Shown: positions 24,211-34,311, counted from the first letter of the stretch. The stretch is DNA of 64,000 nt from Lepagella muris (GCF_004793975.1 NZ_SRYB01000028.1:1-64000), one strand, 5' to 3'. The notes: generated by a model not told the origin, from the sequence alone. A program made the numbers and translations.

Positions 24211-25499
24211 TGGAAACTTATTCGGAATATAAAAATAGTGGGCAAGCATGGCTTGGAGAAATTCCGAGCCATTGGGAACTATTGCCGGGAAAGGCAATTT
24301 TTTTAGAGAACAAAAGAAAAAATTGGGACAATTCAGAGAGCTTTGTACTGTCATTAAGCTATGGACGTATAATTCCAAAGATAAACAAAGATGAGGGTCT
24401 CGTTCCGGATAATTACTCGAATTATCAAATAATAGACCCAAACTTCATAATCATTAGATGTACAGATCTTCAAAATGATAAAGTTAGTCTGCGAACGGGA
24501 TTGGTTCGGCATCATGGCATAATATCAGGAGCATATTTAGGATTAATTCCGAGACGTGGGAATAACCCTATATATCTTCATTACGTATTGTATTATTGGG
24601 ACGTATCCAAAGAACTTTATAGATATGGTTCCGGATTAAGACAGTCATTAAGTTGGTTCGACATTAAATATCTACAAATACCTATTCCTCCGATTTGTGA
24701 GCAGGAGGCAATCGTAGAATATTTGGATAATGTCATTGCGGAAATAGACAAGGCGATTGAAGCAAAGGAACGGATTATTGCTGCTTTGGAGGAACGTCGC
24801 AAGATTATCATTACAGAGGCCGTTACCCGTGGCATCAATCCAAATGTGCCTCTCCGCGAATCCGGCATCGAATGGCTCGGCCAAATCCCTGCCCACTGGG
24901 AAACAATCCCTGTTCGTCACGTTTTTGAATTCAGGAATGGTTACACTCCATCAAAAATCAATCCTTCTTTTTGGAGCAATGGAACTATCCCTTGGTTCAG
25001 AATGGAGGATATTCGTAAATCAGGCAGAAAACTTGAAAGGGCTATTCAATATATAACCCCTGCCGCCCTAAATAACGGAGGTACATTTGATGCCGGTTCT
25101 TTTATTATGGCTATCTGTACAGCCTCCATAGGCGAACATGCTATGTTAATTGCTGATTCGCTTGCGAATCAGCGATTTGCGAATCTAAAGATTCGCAAAT
25201 CGCTGTCTGCTCGTTTTGACTCGCAGTTTATTTTTTACTATATGTATGTCCTCGGAAAGTATTGTCGTGACACTGCCAATACTACCACATTCCAGTATGC
25301 AGATATGACTCTTGTGAAGAATTTTTTAGTGCCCATTCCTTCATTGGAGGAGCAAAAGAATCTGGTGGAATATCTTGATTACAATACCAAAGGCATAGAT
25401 TTAGCCATAGTTCAGCAAAAACGTCTCATTGATTTGCTTCGAGAGCGTAAAAACATTATTATTAACGAAATCGTGACCGGAAAGGTAAAAGTGATATGA
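24210..25499 (+). CDS. hsdS: Type I restriction specificity subunit HsdS
   Basis: 429 residues with the two-half architecture of HsdS. Each target-recognition domain begins with a W-L-G-x-I-P-x-H-W-E motif (AWLGEIPSHWELLPGK near 13, EWLGQIPAHWETIP near 220), and each is followed by a helical spacer (AIEAKERIIAALEERRKIII and LIDLLRERKNIIINEIVTGK). The two TRDs define a bipartite DNA target, which cannot be predicted here. It overlaps the DUF1016 gene by 1 nt and hsdR by 4 nt. A remarkable pair of competing perfect hairpins lies inside the second TRD coding region (25152-25205). Confidence 0.95.
   Translation: METYSEYKNSGQAWLGEIPSHWELLPGKAIFLENKRKNWDNSESFVLSLSYGRIIPKINKDEGLVPDNYSNYQIIDPNFIIIRCTDLQNDKVSLRTGLVRHHGIISGAYLGLIPRRGNNPIYLHYVLYYWDVSKELYRYGSGLRQSLSWFDIKYLQIPIPPICEQEAIVEYLDNVIAEIDKAIEAKERIIAALEERRKIIITEAVTRGINPNVPLRESGIEWLGQIPAHWETIPVRHVFEFRNGYTPSKINPSFWSNGTIPWFRMEDIRKSGRKLERAIQYITPAALNNGGTFDAGSFIMAICTASIGEHAMLIADSLANQRFANLKIRKSLSARFDSQFIFYYMYVLGKYCRDTANTTTFQYADMTLVKNFLVPIPSLEEQKNLVEYLDYNTKGIDLAIVQQKRLIDLLRERKNIIINEIVTGKVKVI
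25152..25205 (+). repeat. Two overlapping perfect hairpins inside hsdS
   Basis: Hairpin 1: 25152-25161 pairs with 25164-25173 (10 bp, loop TT). Hairpin 2: 25170-25185 pairs with 25190-25205 (16 bp, loop TAAA). They share 25170-25173, so only one can form fully at a time. The segment encodes the ordinary-looking HsdS stretch IADSLANQRFANLKIRKSLS in TRD2. Confidence 0.85.
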
Positions 25500-28400
25500 C
25501 ACAGACATCAATGCTTGAAGTGGAATTGGAGAAATTGATTGAGCGTAGGCTTACTGGGTCAACTCTCGAAGAGCGCATTGCGTGGGATAATTCTCATGCA
25601 GCTGAACCGTTCACCCCATACGGTATCAACAACGGTTTTCTCCCGGGGCATTCCGATGAAATGAACCGTGACAAGGCCATCAACACCACTCGTCTGTGGT
25701 CTTTCCTCAACAAAACCCAGAAGGGTATTCTTGACCAGTGGCGAGGACGTGGCGATTTGAAAACTATCGTGGAAAAAGAGATAGACCGCAAACTCTCTAC
25801 CAAGGGAATACTCGACACCCTACGAACCGATCTTGAGATAGACAATATCACTCTACGCTTGTTCTATACCCGTCCTTCGTTGAGCGACAGCGAATTGAGC
25901 CACAAGCAGTATGCAGCCAATGAATGGTCAGTTACACGTCAGCAGCGTTACAGCAAGTATCATCCCGGCAACGAGATTGATATGGTGATTTTCATCAATG
26001 GCATCCCTCTTTTCACTATCGAACTGAAGAACCCGGCTACGCACCAGACGGCTCGTTATGACGGGCAGAAGCAGTATCGAGAAGACCGCGACCCAAGAGA
26101 TACCCTTCTGAGGTTTGCAAGATGTTTGGCTCATTTCACTCTCGACAAGGATGAGGTGTATTTCACCACACGCCTCGAAGGAGCAAAAACATATTTTATG
26201 CCTTTCAACCAAGGGCTTCCCGATGGGCAGGGTGCCGGTAACCCTATAAACCCCGACGGGCATAAAACGGCTTATTTCTGGGAGCGAATACTCACTCCTG
26301 ATACACTCTCAGACATTATACAGAACTTCGCGCTCGTGGATTATGGTGAGGCAAAGAAGCACAAAAAGGTGCCACACCTGCTGAAAAATGCAAAAGGTTT
26401 GATTTTCCCACGCTACCACCAACTCGATGTAGTGTCAAAACTGAGTGACACCGTTTCCAATGTAGGCGTTGGAGGTAAGTATCTGATTCAACACTCAGCC
26501 GGTTCGGGAAAATCCAACTCCATCACTTGGCTGGCATTCGACCTTATAAAGGTGTGTCCGGCAACTCTTGATGCCGTCCGTGCCGAGGCTCTTGACAAGC
26601 AGCTTTATCAGTCGGTGATAATCGTGACCGACCGCCGGGTGCTTGACAGCCAGATATTCTACAACGTTTGGGCATTTGCAAAAAGCGACAAGATTATCGC
26701 CCATGCCGACAGCAGTAGTCAGCTCAAAAAAGCGATTGAGGATGGCAAACGCATCATTATAACGACAATACAGAAATTTCCCTATATCTGTGGGGCAATT
26801 TCCGATATGAGTGACCGCAACTTCGCTGTGGTGATTGACGAGGCTCACAGCAGCCAGAGCGGTATAGCTGCCGATAAGATGAACGCTACAGTTTACCGTG
26901 ACCACGATTCAGACCAAGAGGATACTGACTCAATTATAGCAAAGCTCATTGAGGAACGGAAATTGAGCCCCAACACATCATACTTCGCGTTTACTGCCAC
27001 ACCGAAACGTGAGACACTTGAACGGTTTGGCGTAGAGCAGGCGGATGGAGGTTTCAAGCCATTCCATCTCTATTCAATGAAACAAGCCATCGAGGAGGGT
27101 TTTATCATAGATGTTCTGTCGAATTATACCACGTATACGAGTTACTACGAACTTGCCAAGTCTATTGAGGACAATCCGGAATACAACGAGGCGAAAGCTC
27201 AGAAAAAACTTCGCCGCAAAGTGGAGCGTGAGCCGAAGACCATTCGGGAGAAGGCCGAGGTGATGCTTGCACATTTCGATGCAAAAGTGTATCGTGCACG
27301 TTGTCTGAAAGGACAGGCAAAGGCTATGGTGGTGACACGCGACATTGAATGTGCCATACGCTATTACAAGGCGCTCTGCAACATCATCGCGGAGCAACAT
27401 TTGCCCTACAAACCAATTATCGCCTTTTCCGGAGAGAAAACAGTCGATGGCATTTCATATACCGAATCCGGAATAAATGGCTTCCCCGATGTGCAGACAC
27501 CGGAGAAGCTTGACTGCAATGATTATCAGATACTCGTTGTAGCTAACAAGTATCTGACTGGGTTTGATCAGGAGAAACTCTCAGCAATGTATATCGACAA
27601 GCCTCTTGACGGCGTTTTGGCAGTGCAGGCTTTGTCCCGTCTCAACAGAATTTCTCCTAAGCTTGGAAAGACAGCCGATGACGTATTCGTTATCGACTTC
27701 TATAATAAACTTGACGATATGAAGGCTGCCTTTGACCCCTTCTTTACATGCACTTCCCTTTCCGAGCCAACAAACATCAATGTACTCCATGATCTCCGTG
27801 CGGCCATACTTGATGCCGGAGTATTTACGGAAGAGGATGATGTTAATCCTTTCAACGACCTCTATCAGCATGGGGCAGAGGCTCATGAACTGTCGCCTAT
27901 ACTGGACCGATCCGTGGAACGCTTCGAGAATGAAATAGAATGGGATGAGAACGGCAAACCCGATTTCAAAATCAAATGCAAGCAGTTCGTCAAAGTGTAT
28001 TCACGTATAGCCGCTATCATGCCGTTTGAGAACATCAAGTGGGAGAAATTGTACTGGTTCCTGCGCCAGCTCATTCCACTGTTGAAAGTTACGGTTCCCG
28101 GAGATGATTTGAGCGATTTGCTCGAAAGTGTTGACATGAACACCTACGCATTGCGTCGCACCGCATCCAACGAGAAGATTGTTCTTGATGCCGCAGGAGC
28201 CGTCCTTGACCCCAACTCGCCAAATATGGCCGGTGCCGGAACAAATGATGACTCCCGTTCACAGCTTGACATAATCATCTCCAATTTCAATGAGAGATGG
28301 TTCAGCGGCTGGGATGCACCTGCCGACGAGCGCCGGGTGAAGATGTATCGTGTGGCAAGGGAAATCATAGCCACACCCCAGTATCAGTCACAGATTGTTG

Positions 28401-28606
28401 GCAATCCCGACCGTGATGAAGCCGATGCTGCCTTCAACCGCATAGTCGATACAGTGATGAGGCGTATGCGTCGTAGCGACGATTCCCTTTATCGAGAATA
28501 CAACCAGAATGAAGGATTCCAAGGCAACTTCCGCAGTCTACTCCGTCAAATTATTGATGACCAAGACTACCGAGAAGTTGTTGAAAACGGACAAACACAC
28601 GAGTAA
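25496..28606 (+). CDS. hsdR: Type I restriction endonuclease subunit HsdR
   Basis: 1036 residues. An N-terminal PD-(D/E)xK nuclease (NEIDMVIFINGIPLFTIELK, about 158-178) is followed by a superfamily 2 translocase: Walker A HSAGSGKSNSITW (about 333-345), motif II VIDEAHSSQ (about 446-454), motif III FAFTATPK (about 497-504) and a motif V/VI region near 680-720 (YLTGFDQ, then QALSRLNR). The C-terminal helical region mediates assembly with HsdM. The enzyme translocates and cleaves unmethylated DNA in an ATP-dependent way. It overlaps hsdS by 4 nt (ATGA), and its stop shares a base with the WG-repeat gene start. Confidence 0.95.
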   Translation: MTQTSMLEVELEKLIERRLTGSTLEERIAWDNSHAAEPFTPYGINNGFLPGHSDEMNRDKAINTTRLWSFLNKTQKGILDQWRGRGDLKTIVEKEIDRKLSTKGILDTLRTDLEIDNITLRLFYTRPSLSDSELSHKQYAANEWSVTRQQRYSKYHPGNEIDMVIFINGIPLFTIELKNPATHQTARYDGQKQYREDRDPRDTLLRFARCLAHFTLDKDEVYFTTRLEGAKTYFMPFNQGLPDGQGAGNPINPDGHKTAYFWERILTPDTLSDIIQNFALVDYGEAKKHKKVPHLLKNAKGLIFPRYHQLDVVSKLSDTVSNVGVGGKYLIQHSAGSGKSNSITWLAFDLIKVCPATLDAVRAEALDKQLYQSVIIVTDRRVLDSQIFYNVWAFAKSDKIIAHADSSSQLKKAIEDGKRIIITTIQKFPYICGAISDMSDRNFAVVIDEAHSSQSGIAADKMNATVYRDHDSDQEDTDSIIAKLIEERKLSPNTSYFAFTATPKRETLERFGVEQADGGFKPFHLYSMKQAIEEGFIIDVLSNYTTYTSYYELAKSIEDNPEYNEAKAQKKLRRKVEREPKTIREKAEVMLAHFDAKVYRARCLKGQAKAMVVTRDIECAIRYYKALCNIIAEQHLPYKPIIAFSGEKTVDGISYTESGINGFPDVQTPEKLDCNDYQILVVANKYLTGFDQEKLSAMYIDKPLDGVLAVQALSRLNRISPKLGKTADDVFVIDFYNKLDDMKAAFDPFFTCTSLSEPTNINVLHDLRAAILDAGVFTEEDDVNPFNDLYQHGAEAHELSPILDRSVERFENEIEWDENGKPDFKIKCKQFVKVYSRIAAIMPFENIKWEKLYWFLRQLIPLLKVTVPGDDLSDLLESVDMNTYALRRTASNEKIVLDAAGAVLDPNSPNMAGAGTNDDSRSQLDIIISNFNERWFSGWDAPADERRVKMYRVAREIIATPQYQSQIVGNPDRDEADAAFNRIVDTVMRRMRRSDDSLYREYNQNEGFQGNFRSLLRQIIDDQDYREVVENGQTHE

Positions 28607-31600
28607 TGAGTACCAACGACAACATTATAATTATTTCTTCTGAACAAGGACAAGGCAAAACTCTATATGGCCTTGCTCTTGAAAGTGGGACAACACTTGT
28701 GCCACCTTTATATGAGGATGTGAAGATTCCAATAAAGGATGTCTTCATGTTCGAGCAAGATGACAAATGGGGGCTTATGTCTCTTGATGGGGATGTCTTG
28801 CTCTCACCACAATATGATAATATCTTTGCATGGAACGAAGATTTTGTTGTCGTTGGTAAGGGGGCACATTCCCATTTTATGTGTGGTGTCGTAGATTGGA
28901 ATGGTAGAGAGGTTATTCCGACAGAGTATGGGGCGATTGCTTTAACTGGTTATCCCGCATTCAGATGTTACGATAACGCTGAATATGATTGGGGTAGGAA
29001 CCACAATATGGATCATCTTAATTTTGATGGCAATCCGTATATTTGGAAAAACAGCAAGAATGAAACGTTAAGCACGCCAATACAAATTTGGCGTAGAGAC
29101 CAACAAATTGACACCTTTGACAATTGGCTCATACTTGACAATCTCATTCTCCTAAATCCTAATCTTGAGTTGCAAAGGTGGGTGGCTGAAAAAGAACTGA
29201 AATTCATTCAGATTACACCAAATGGCACTTTAATCTCAAAAGACAAAAGAGGTAAATATGGCCTTCGCGACTTAACCGGTAAAAGTATAGTTCTACAGAT
29301 ATATGACGATATGAAGCTAATGTCGTCTGGAATCATTGTGCTGTATAACGGAAAAATTGGGATTATTGGGACTAACGGAAACAACATACTCCCTTCAGAA
29401 TATCTTGAAATTAGAGGCAACATCATTGACGAGTCAAACAAAGATGAGATTGGTAGTCATTGGGTATGGAATTGGAACAAAAAGAATGGAGTTGCATTCA
29501 GGTATAGCAAGAATCATCCTCTTGACACAACTAATCTTGAGCAGATAATTGTCCGTGATGATTTCTTCGTTTCTGAAGGAACTATCGCTTGTTGTAAAAA
29601 AGGAGAATCCAATTTAAATACATTTGTCACTCGAAATAATAACGGTGAGAATATATTTAGCATTGAAAACGGATTTGTCCTTGAAGAAAATGTAGACAAG
29701 GTCATTCCTATAACCTCAGAAGAATATTTGATTCAAAGAGCGGATAAATTCCGACTAATTTCAACCGGCTCCGATTCCAATAGCCTTTCAATGGAGTTTG
29801 ATGAGGCAAAGTATTATGGAGAAGGATTATTGTATTACAAAGTTGACGGAGTTTGGGGTGTGAAATTATTCTCACCAAAACTATACTGCAAAAGCTTTTT
29901 CAGAGTAGAGAAAAATATCGATATATTACCGTCATACCATTCAGTTAGGCCTATATATGGAATGATGGGGATGTTTATATACTTTGAGGTACAAAACTCA
30001 TATAAGAGTTATTTTGGAGAGGAAGGAATATGTGCCCAACTTCTCAATACACGTGGAGAATGTATATTGGGAGGGCAACATCAATACAATGGTCACTTTA
30101 GCATCCATGATTCAATTATCCTTTGTCAAATTGGTGATAAATTCGGATTCGCGGACTTTAACGATGATGTGATTATTCCTTTCAAATTCGATGAAATTCA
30201 ATTCCGAGGCAAGGGCAAGCATGGTGGATTTAATGTGCGCATTGGTGACTATTGGGGCATTCTTAAACACAACGGAAGAGAAAGCCGTATTAAATATTCG
30301 GAGCAAGTTCCTTTTAAAGATAAATATGAGATTGTGAGCGATGCTCTTTCTGAGCTTAAGGGAGTTCTGGACACAGAAACTTGTGAAGAGGTAGTCCCCT
30401 GTCTCTATTCACATATCATCCTCGAAGAAGACCGTGTTATTGTTGCAAGAGGCGGTTGCCCGAGAGAAAACTGCATTGTAGATTATCTATATGCTAAATG
30501 GGGATGTTATGACACATCCGGGAAATTAATAGTCCCGGTGAAATACGACTACATCAAAATTGATGGGGAATATGTCCTCGCAGGCTATGAGGGCGGTTTT
30601 ATGACCTATGGCCAAAACCACTATTATAAGAAATTCGGAGGCAAATATGCACTTTATAACTCCGTAGGGGAATTACTTATTGAAGGATTCTCACAGTATT
30701 CTTTGGGAGATAATATATGGGCTTTCTACTTTGGCGGAAAATGGAAGACATGGACAGAAGAATACGGATTTGATGAATATTCTTTTGAATATGGAGTCGG
30801 TCGTTGGCTTCTTGTAACTCCGGAACTCAAAACTCTATTGCCGCAAACCAATGGGGAAAGCCTTCAAATAAAACATGGTACTAAAATTTATTGGACAAAA
30901 GAAGTTAATGATAAGGATAAGAAGGTGATTAACCGCATCAACTTTCCGTTAAACCTTCTTGTAGAGCATGAGTACCATATCGAGAATGGGTGGGTTATTG
31001 ACAAGGGAGGTGGTGAGGCGATCAATATTGCCACAGGAGAACGCATTACAAGTTATCTCAAAATAGATGTAATCTCAAATAATCTCCTCTTTGTAATGGA
31101 TAATAAATATAATGTGGGCATAATAGACAAGAATAACCAGATTGTAGTATCTCCCAAGTTCCATGCCCTTACTTATCCCGTTGGTAATTTCTTCATTGGA
31201 GTATTGGCGAACGACCATGGCGAATTTGTTATATCATTATTTGATTTAACATCAAAGGATATTGTTAATGAAGGCATTCAATTACGAATTGAAGAGTCTC
31301 GTTCTGCTATGGAACATTCTTTCCGTAATCATTTCTTGTTGATGTACCATATCAATGAAAATGATAATACACTACATGGTTATGCCTTTGAAAATAGTGT
31401 TAATTGGATAAAAACAGAGGTCGCAAGAGAATTTAATCCAATGCGTGTAAGTAGAATCGGAAAATTCAACCATCGAAGATACTGGTTCTCAATTAACGAT
31501 ATGGAGCCGGAGAAATCATATTCCTGCGATGATAGTGATTATAATGATTATCTAAGAGATTCATGGGATGCAATGACCGATGGTATGTATGGAGATATGC

Positions 31601-31641
31601 CGGACGGCTTTGACGGCGATTATGATTTTTTAGGGAGATAA
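28606..31641 (+). CDS. Large WG-repeat protein in the restriction operon
   Basis: 1011 residues without a signal peptide. Repeated W/Y-G motifs of the WG beta-repeat type recur over most of its length: KWGLMSLDG near 52, KYGLRDLTG, KIGIIGTNG, VWGVKLF, KFGFADFND, YWGILKHNG, KYALYNSVG and KYNVGIIDKN near 834. Repeat units are about 35-60 residues and irregular. The C-terminus is very acidic (DDSDYNDY, then a Met/Asp-rich end). WG repeats usually form beta-propeller-like binding surfaces, and no catalytic domain is seen. Its ATG overlaps the hsdR stop by one base (TAATG), so translation is coupled to the type I system. More AT-rich than hsdR. Confidence 0.75.
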   Translation: MSTNDNIIIISSEQGQGKTLYGLALESGTTLVPPLYEDVKIPIKDVFMFEQDDKWGLMSLDGDVLLSPQYDNIFAWNEDFVVVGKGAHSHFMCGVVDWNGREVIPTEYGAIALTGYPAFRCYDNAEYDWGRNHNMDHLNFDGNPYIWKNSKNETLSTPIQIWRRDQQIDTFDNWLILDNLILLNPNLELQRWVAEKELKFIQITPNGTLISKDKRGKYGLRDLTGKSIVLQIYDDMKLMSSGIIVLYNGKIGIIGTNGNNILPSEYLEIRGNIIDESNKDEIGSHWVWNWNKKNGVAFRYSKNHPLDTTNLEQIIVRDDFFVSEGTIACCKKGESNLNTFVTRNNNGENIFSIENGFVLEENVDKVIPITSEEYLIQRADKFRLISTGSDSNSLSMEFDEAKYYGEGLLYYKVDGVWGVKLFSPKLYCKSFFRVEKNIDILPSYHSVRPIYGMMGMFIYFEVQNSYKSYFGEEGICAQLLNTRGECILGGQHQYNGHFSIHDSIILCQIGDKFGFADFNDDVIIPFKFDEIQFRGKGKHGGFNVRIGDYWGILKHNGRESRIKYSEQVPFKDKYEIVSDALSELKGVLDTETCEEVVPCLYSHIILEEDRVIVARGGCPRENCIVDYLYAKWGCYDTSGKLIVPVKYDYIKIDGEYVLAGYEGGFMTYGQNHYYKKFGGKYALYNSVGELLIEGFSQYSLGDNIWAFYFGGKWKTWTEEYGFDEYSFEYGVGRWLLVTPELKTLLPQTNGESLQIKHGTKIYWTKEVNDKDKKVINRINFPLNLLVEHEYHIENGWVIDKGGGEAINIATGERITSYLKIDVISNNLLFVMDNKYNVGIIDKNNQIVVSPKFHALTYPVGNFFIGVLANDHGEFVISLFDLTSKDIVNEGIQLRIEESRSAMEHSFRNHFLLMYHINENDNTLHGYAFENSVNWIKTEVAREFNPMRVSRIGKFNHRRYWFSINDMEPEKSYSCDDSDYNDYLRDSWDAMTDGMYGDMPDGFDGDYDFLGR

Positions 31642-31718
31642 AAACAAAGGGAGCTATCGATAGTCTTATTATTTACCTTTTTCCAAAATTGATATATATA
31701 AGAAAACTGAATACAACA

Positions 31719-33257
31719 ATGAATCCGAAAATATACAAGCCCGAAGAAAGGGTGCCCCAAGAAATAATTGACCGAATAAGGGAGAACGAGGAATGTTTTG
31801 AACAAATACTTTCGAATGGCAGTGAGGGTTTTGTCGGGGATGTAGGTATTATAACCTACCTCGACTATGAGTATGGCTATTCTTATTTGATGGATCGGTT
31901 TGGTAACAAGCCATTGCTGGACTTCGGAGACTTCAAATATGACCAAGAACGACGTAAAAAATTTTTCTTGGATGGAAAAACTCACCCGGACGGCAAGGAT
32001 TATTTCAATGGTCCTTATTTCAAAAGACTTTCTTTTCAAGGAAAACCAACTGACAAAGTTTTATATTATGGATTTTGGGACGATTGTGGGAGTGGATATG
32101 ACATTGATGACGATATGGTAAATAAGGCACATCCATTTGACCGTATTTATATTGGCGGAATCATGGATAATGAGTGCAATTTTCTTGGGAGAGCTCAGTT
32201 TGAAGGCTTTGATGAGTTCATTTCCCCTGATTATATTTTAACTCACAAAGTGGATCCAGCAGCAGAATATCGAGAATCTTGCAATTCAGATTGGTCTTCC
32301 TGCTATGATTATTCACCAGAAGATGAATGGGAAGACGATCCGTGGATAAACGCTGGCAACAGAGGTCTTTATAGCGTTAAGAAAAAGAGACAATTAATTG
32401 TCAACAATGTAGATAGAATTGAAATTCGAGGCAGTGATATATTCTTTTATGCACATAAACAGGCCAAAATTCAAAAATATCATCCAAATTTGCCTAAGGA
32501 CGAAGTTCATTTTTTATCTGTGGGATACGATAAATTTCCACATGGAATTGAAGATTGGAGACCAAAATTAACCAAAAGCCCAGACTTTTTTAATGATGTT
32601 CATGGCATCATAAGCGTTGGGAACTTCGCTGGTTCAGATATATATGACTTGATGGACAATCGTCGCCAAACTCTGCTTAAGTTATGTAGACACAACTATT
32701 TTCATCTTGACTCTGGCGTTATAGAACAATGGGAAGATGAATACGAAGATATTGTAAACGAGTCATTCTTTGACAAACTTTGGGTGGCTAATGACGCTCA
32801 CCATATTTATAGAGACATTACTTCTGTAGATGGAAAACTCAGTATATGGGGGTCTTCGGTATACGTGCTTGACAATAGCCCATATTGGGGAACTCGTTAT
32901 GTTGAACTTCATGGCATTCAAAAACATTCCGAGAGGATGACTATCAAGGAACTCTTGGAAAAAGATTTCCCTTATATCGATGGCCTCATTCGATTGAAAC
33001 GAGTAAGAGTTTCCCCCAATGTTCTCAGGACATTGAAAGATGCTCCTGACACCCAATATGACCAACGAATGGATTCTTTAATACAGTTCGTTGACAAGTG
33101 GGAAGAAGAAATTGAAGAATGGGAAAATGAAGAAAGCGAACGTAGATATTCAGAATATCAAGCCATGCAGGAAGAGGAAGAACGAAGATATTTTGAAAAT
33201 GAAGGATACCGTGAAGCTTTTGATGGGAATCCTGAGGCGGAATGGAACATTGACTGA
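31719..33257 (+). CDS. Acidic 512-residue protein of unknown family, cassette gene 7a
   Basis: 512 residues from ATG 31719 (MNPKIYKPEERVPQ). A start 30 nt upstream is possible but less natural. No domain is recognised. It is acidic and rich in Asp, Tyr and Trp, with an unusual run CNSDWSSCYDYSPEDEWEDD near 190. A leucine-poor alpha/beta middle is followed by a Glu-rich predicted coiled coil in the last 60 residues (KWEEEIEEWENEESERR). No signal peptide or membrane helix. It lies 77 nt after the WG-repeat gene, and its stop is 1 nt from the next ATG, linking it to the cassette. AT-rich like its neighbours. Confidence 0.7.
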   Translation: MNPKIYKPEERVPQEIIDRIRENEECFEQILSNGSEGFVGDVGIITYLDYEYGYSYLMDRFGNKPLLDFGDFKYDQERRKKFFLDGKTHPDGKDYFNGPYFKRLSFQGKPTDKVLYYGFWDDCGSGYDIDDDMVNKAHPFDRIYIGGIMDNECNFLGRAQFEGFDEFISPDYILTHKVDPAAEYRESCNSDWSSCYDYSPEDEWEDDPWINAGNRGLYSVKKKRQLIVNNVDRIEIRGSDIFFYAHKQAKIQKYHPNLPKDEVHFLSVGYDKFPHGIEDWRPKLTKSPDFFNDVHGIISVGNFAGSDIYDLMDNRRQTLLKLCRHNYFHLDSGVIEQWEDEYEDIVNESFFDKLWVANDAHHIYRDITSVDGKLSIWGSSVYVLDNSPYWGTRYVELHGIQKHSERMTIKELLEKDFPYIDGLIRLKRVRVSPNVLRTLKDAPDTQYDQRMDSLIQFVDKWEEEIEEWENEESERRYSEYQAMQEEEERRYFENEGYREAFDGNPEAEWNID

Positions 33258-33258
33258 T

Positions 33259-34311
33259 ATGAATAGGATTTTAACCACTATATTGCTTGGCTTATTCATT
33301 CCCATATATACATTTGCTGAATACGATGGAAGAATGGCTGATGATCCTTATCATAAGTCTCCGACATGGATATATATTTTGTTGGTCGTAGGCTTGTTTG
33401 CACTCATAGGTAAATTAGCAAAAGGTGGCACCCACAAAAAAGCACGGCGCAGTCAGGGACCTCCATTATCCCCTAAGACAATTTATAAAAGTTCTGGTCG
33501 CTATTGGACTACCTGCCCGGAATGTAATGGAACCGGATATGTGGATGGAAAAGAGTCATACGTTTTCCCAAAGAATCCTTATACGATTTCTTTGGGGAAA
33601 GTGGTTTGTGATAAATGCAAAGGATTTTGTCATAAGCTAACTCCCGAAGCATTAGATCTTTATAAAGAATTGTCCATTGAAGAGCAGAAAGAAGGAAAAG
33701 CAGCAAGAGATAGACTGGAACAAACAAAAAAAGAAAAAGAGAAATTTGAGAAAGAGCGTTCCGATAAACTTTACGAAGTAAGATGTAAGATAGTACGAGA
33801 AGGGAGAAAGGTACATGAACAACAATATTATATTGATGAATTGGAAAAACTAAGAAACCGGCGCATGGAAATTGTAAATAGAATTAAGGAGATTTCTAAG
33901 TCACAACCTATTTGTCCGTCATGCAACGGATTGAATAGTGATTGCTTTGATTGTCATGGCATTGGACATATATTCAATGAGGCGTTAACCAAAGCATATG
34001 AGGAATTTCTTCAATATAGGTCGGAGAGGACGCTCATATATACAGACTATATGGCTTTATATGGGAATGATTCTATTTCAATCAATAAGATTGCACTTTC
34101 TCCCTTTATTTTGCCAGATAATGCGCATCATGTGTCGCCAAAAACTGAAATTATTCGTAATCGAATCAGAAATTTAGTTAAAGAAGAATCCCTCTGCCTT
34201 AATTGTATGGCAAAAGGATATGTTGAAGTGTGGATGGATAAGAATGGTAAAGCTTACGAAAGAATCGGTTGTCCTAAATGTCATGGTCAGGGCAAACTTT
34301 ACTACGATTAA
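33259..34311 (+). CDS. Membrane-anchored protein with DnaJ-like CxxCxGxG zinc modules
   Basis: 350 residues from ATG 33259, 1 nt after the previous stop (TGATATG). This start is preferred to the long upstream frame because a signal-like helix begins at once (MNRILTTILLGLFIPIYTFA) and a second helix lies near 35-52. Cysteine modules of the DnaJ central-domain type occur at about 86 (CPECNGTGY) with CDKCKG near 117, at about 219 (CPSCNG, then CFDCHGIGH), and at about 312 (CLNCMAKGY) with CPKCHGQG near 338. A long Lys/Glu coiled coil (about 135-215) separates the first from the rest. No J domain is present. It is the last gene of the cassette and is followed by a terminator. Confidence 0.75.
   Translation: MNRILTTILLGLFIPIYTFAEYDGRMADDPYHKSPTWIYILLVVGLFALIGKLAKGGTHKKARRSQGPPLSPKTIYKSSGRYWTTCPECNGTGYVDGKESYVFPKNPYTISLGKVVCDKCKGFCHKLTPEALDLYKELSIEEQKEGKAARDRLEQTKKEKEKFEKERSDKLYEVRCKIVREGRKVHEQQYYIDELEKLRNRRMEIVNRIKEISKSQPICPSCNGLNSDCFDCHGIGHIFNEALTKAYEEFLQYRSERTLIYTDYMALYGNDSISINKIALSPFILPDNAHHVSPKTEIIRNRIRNLVKEESLCLNCMAKGYVEVWMDKNGKAYERIGCPKCHGQGKLYYD

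Noticed and set aside
24210..25499. Phase-variable hsdS locus.
   Set aside because: Only one hsdS and no adjacent recombinase or silent TRD copies; the internal hairpins are reported on their own instead.
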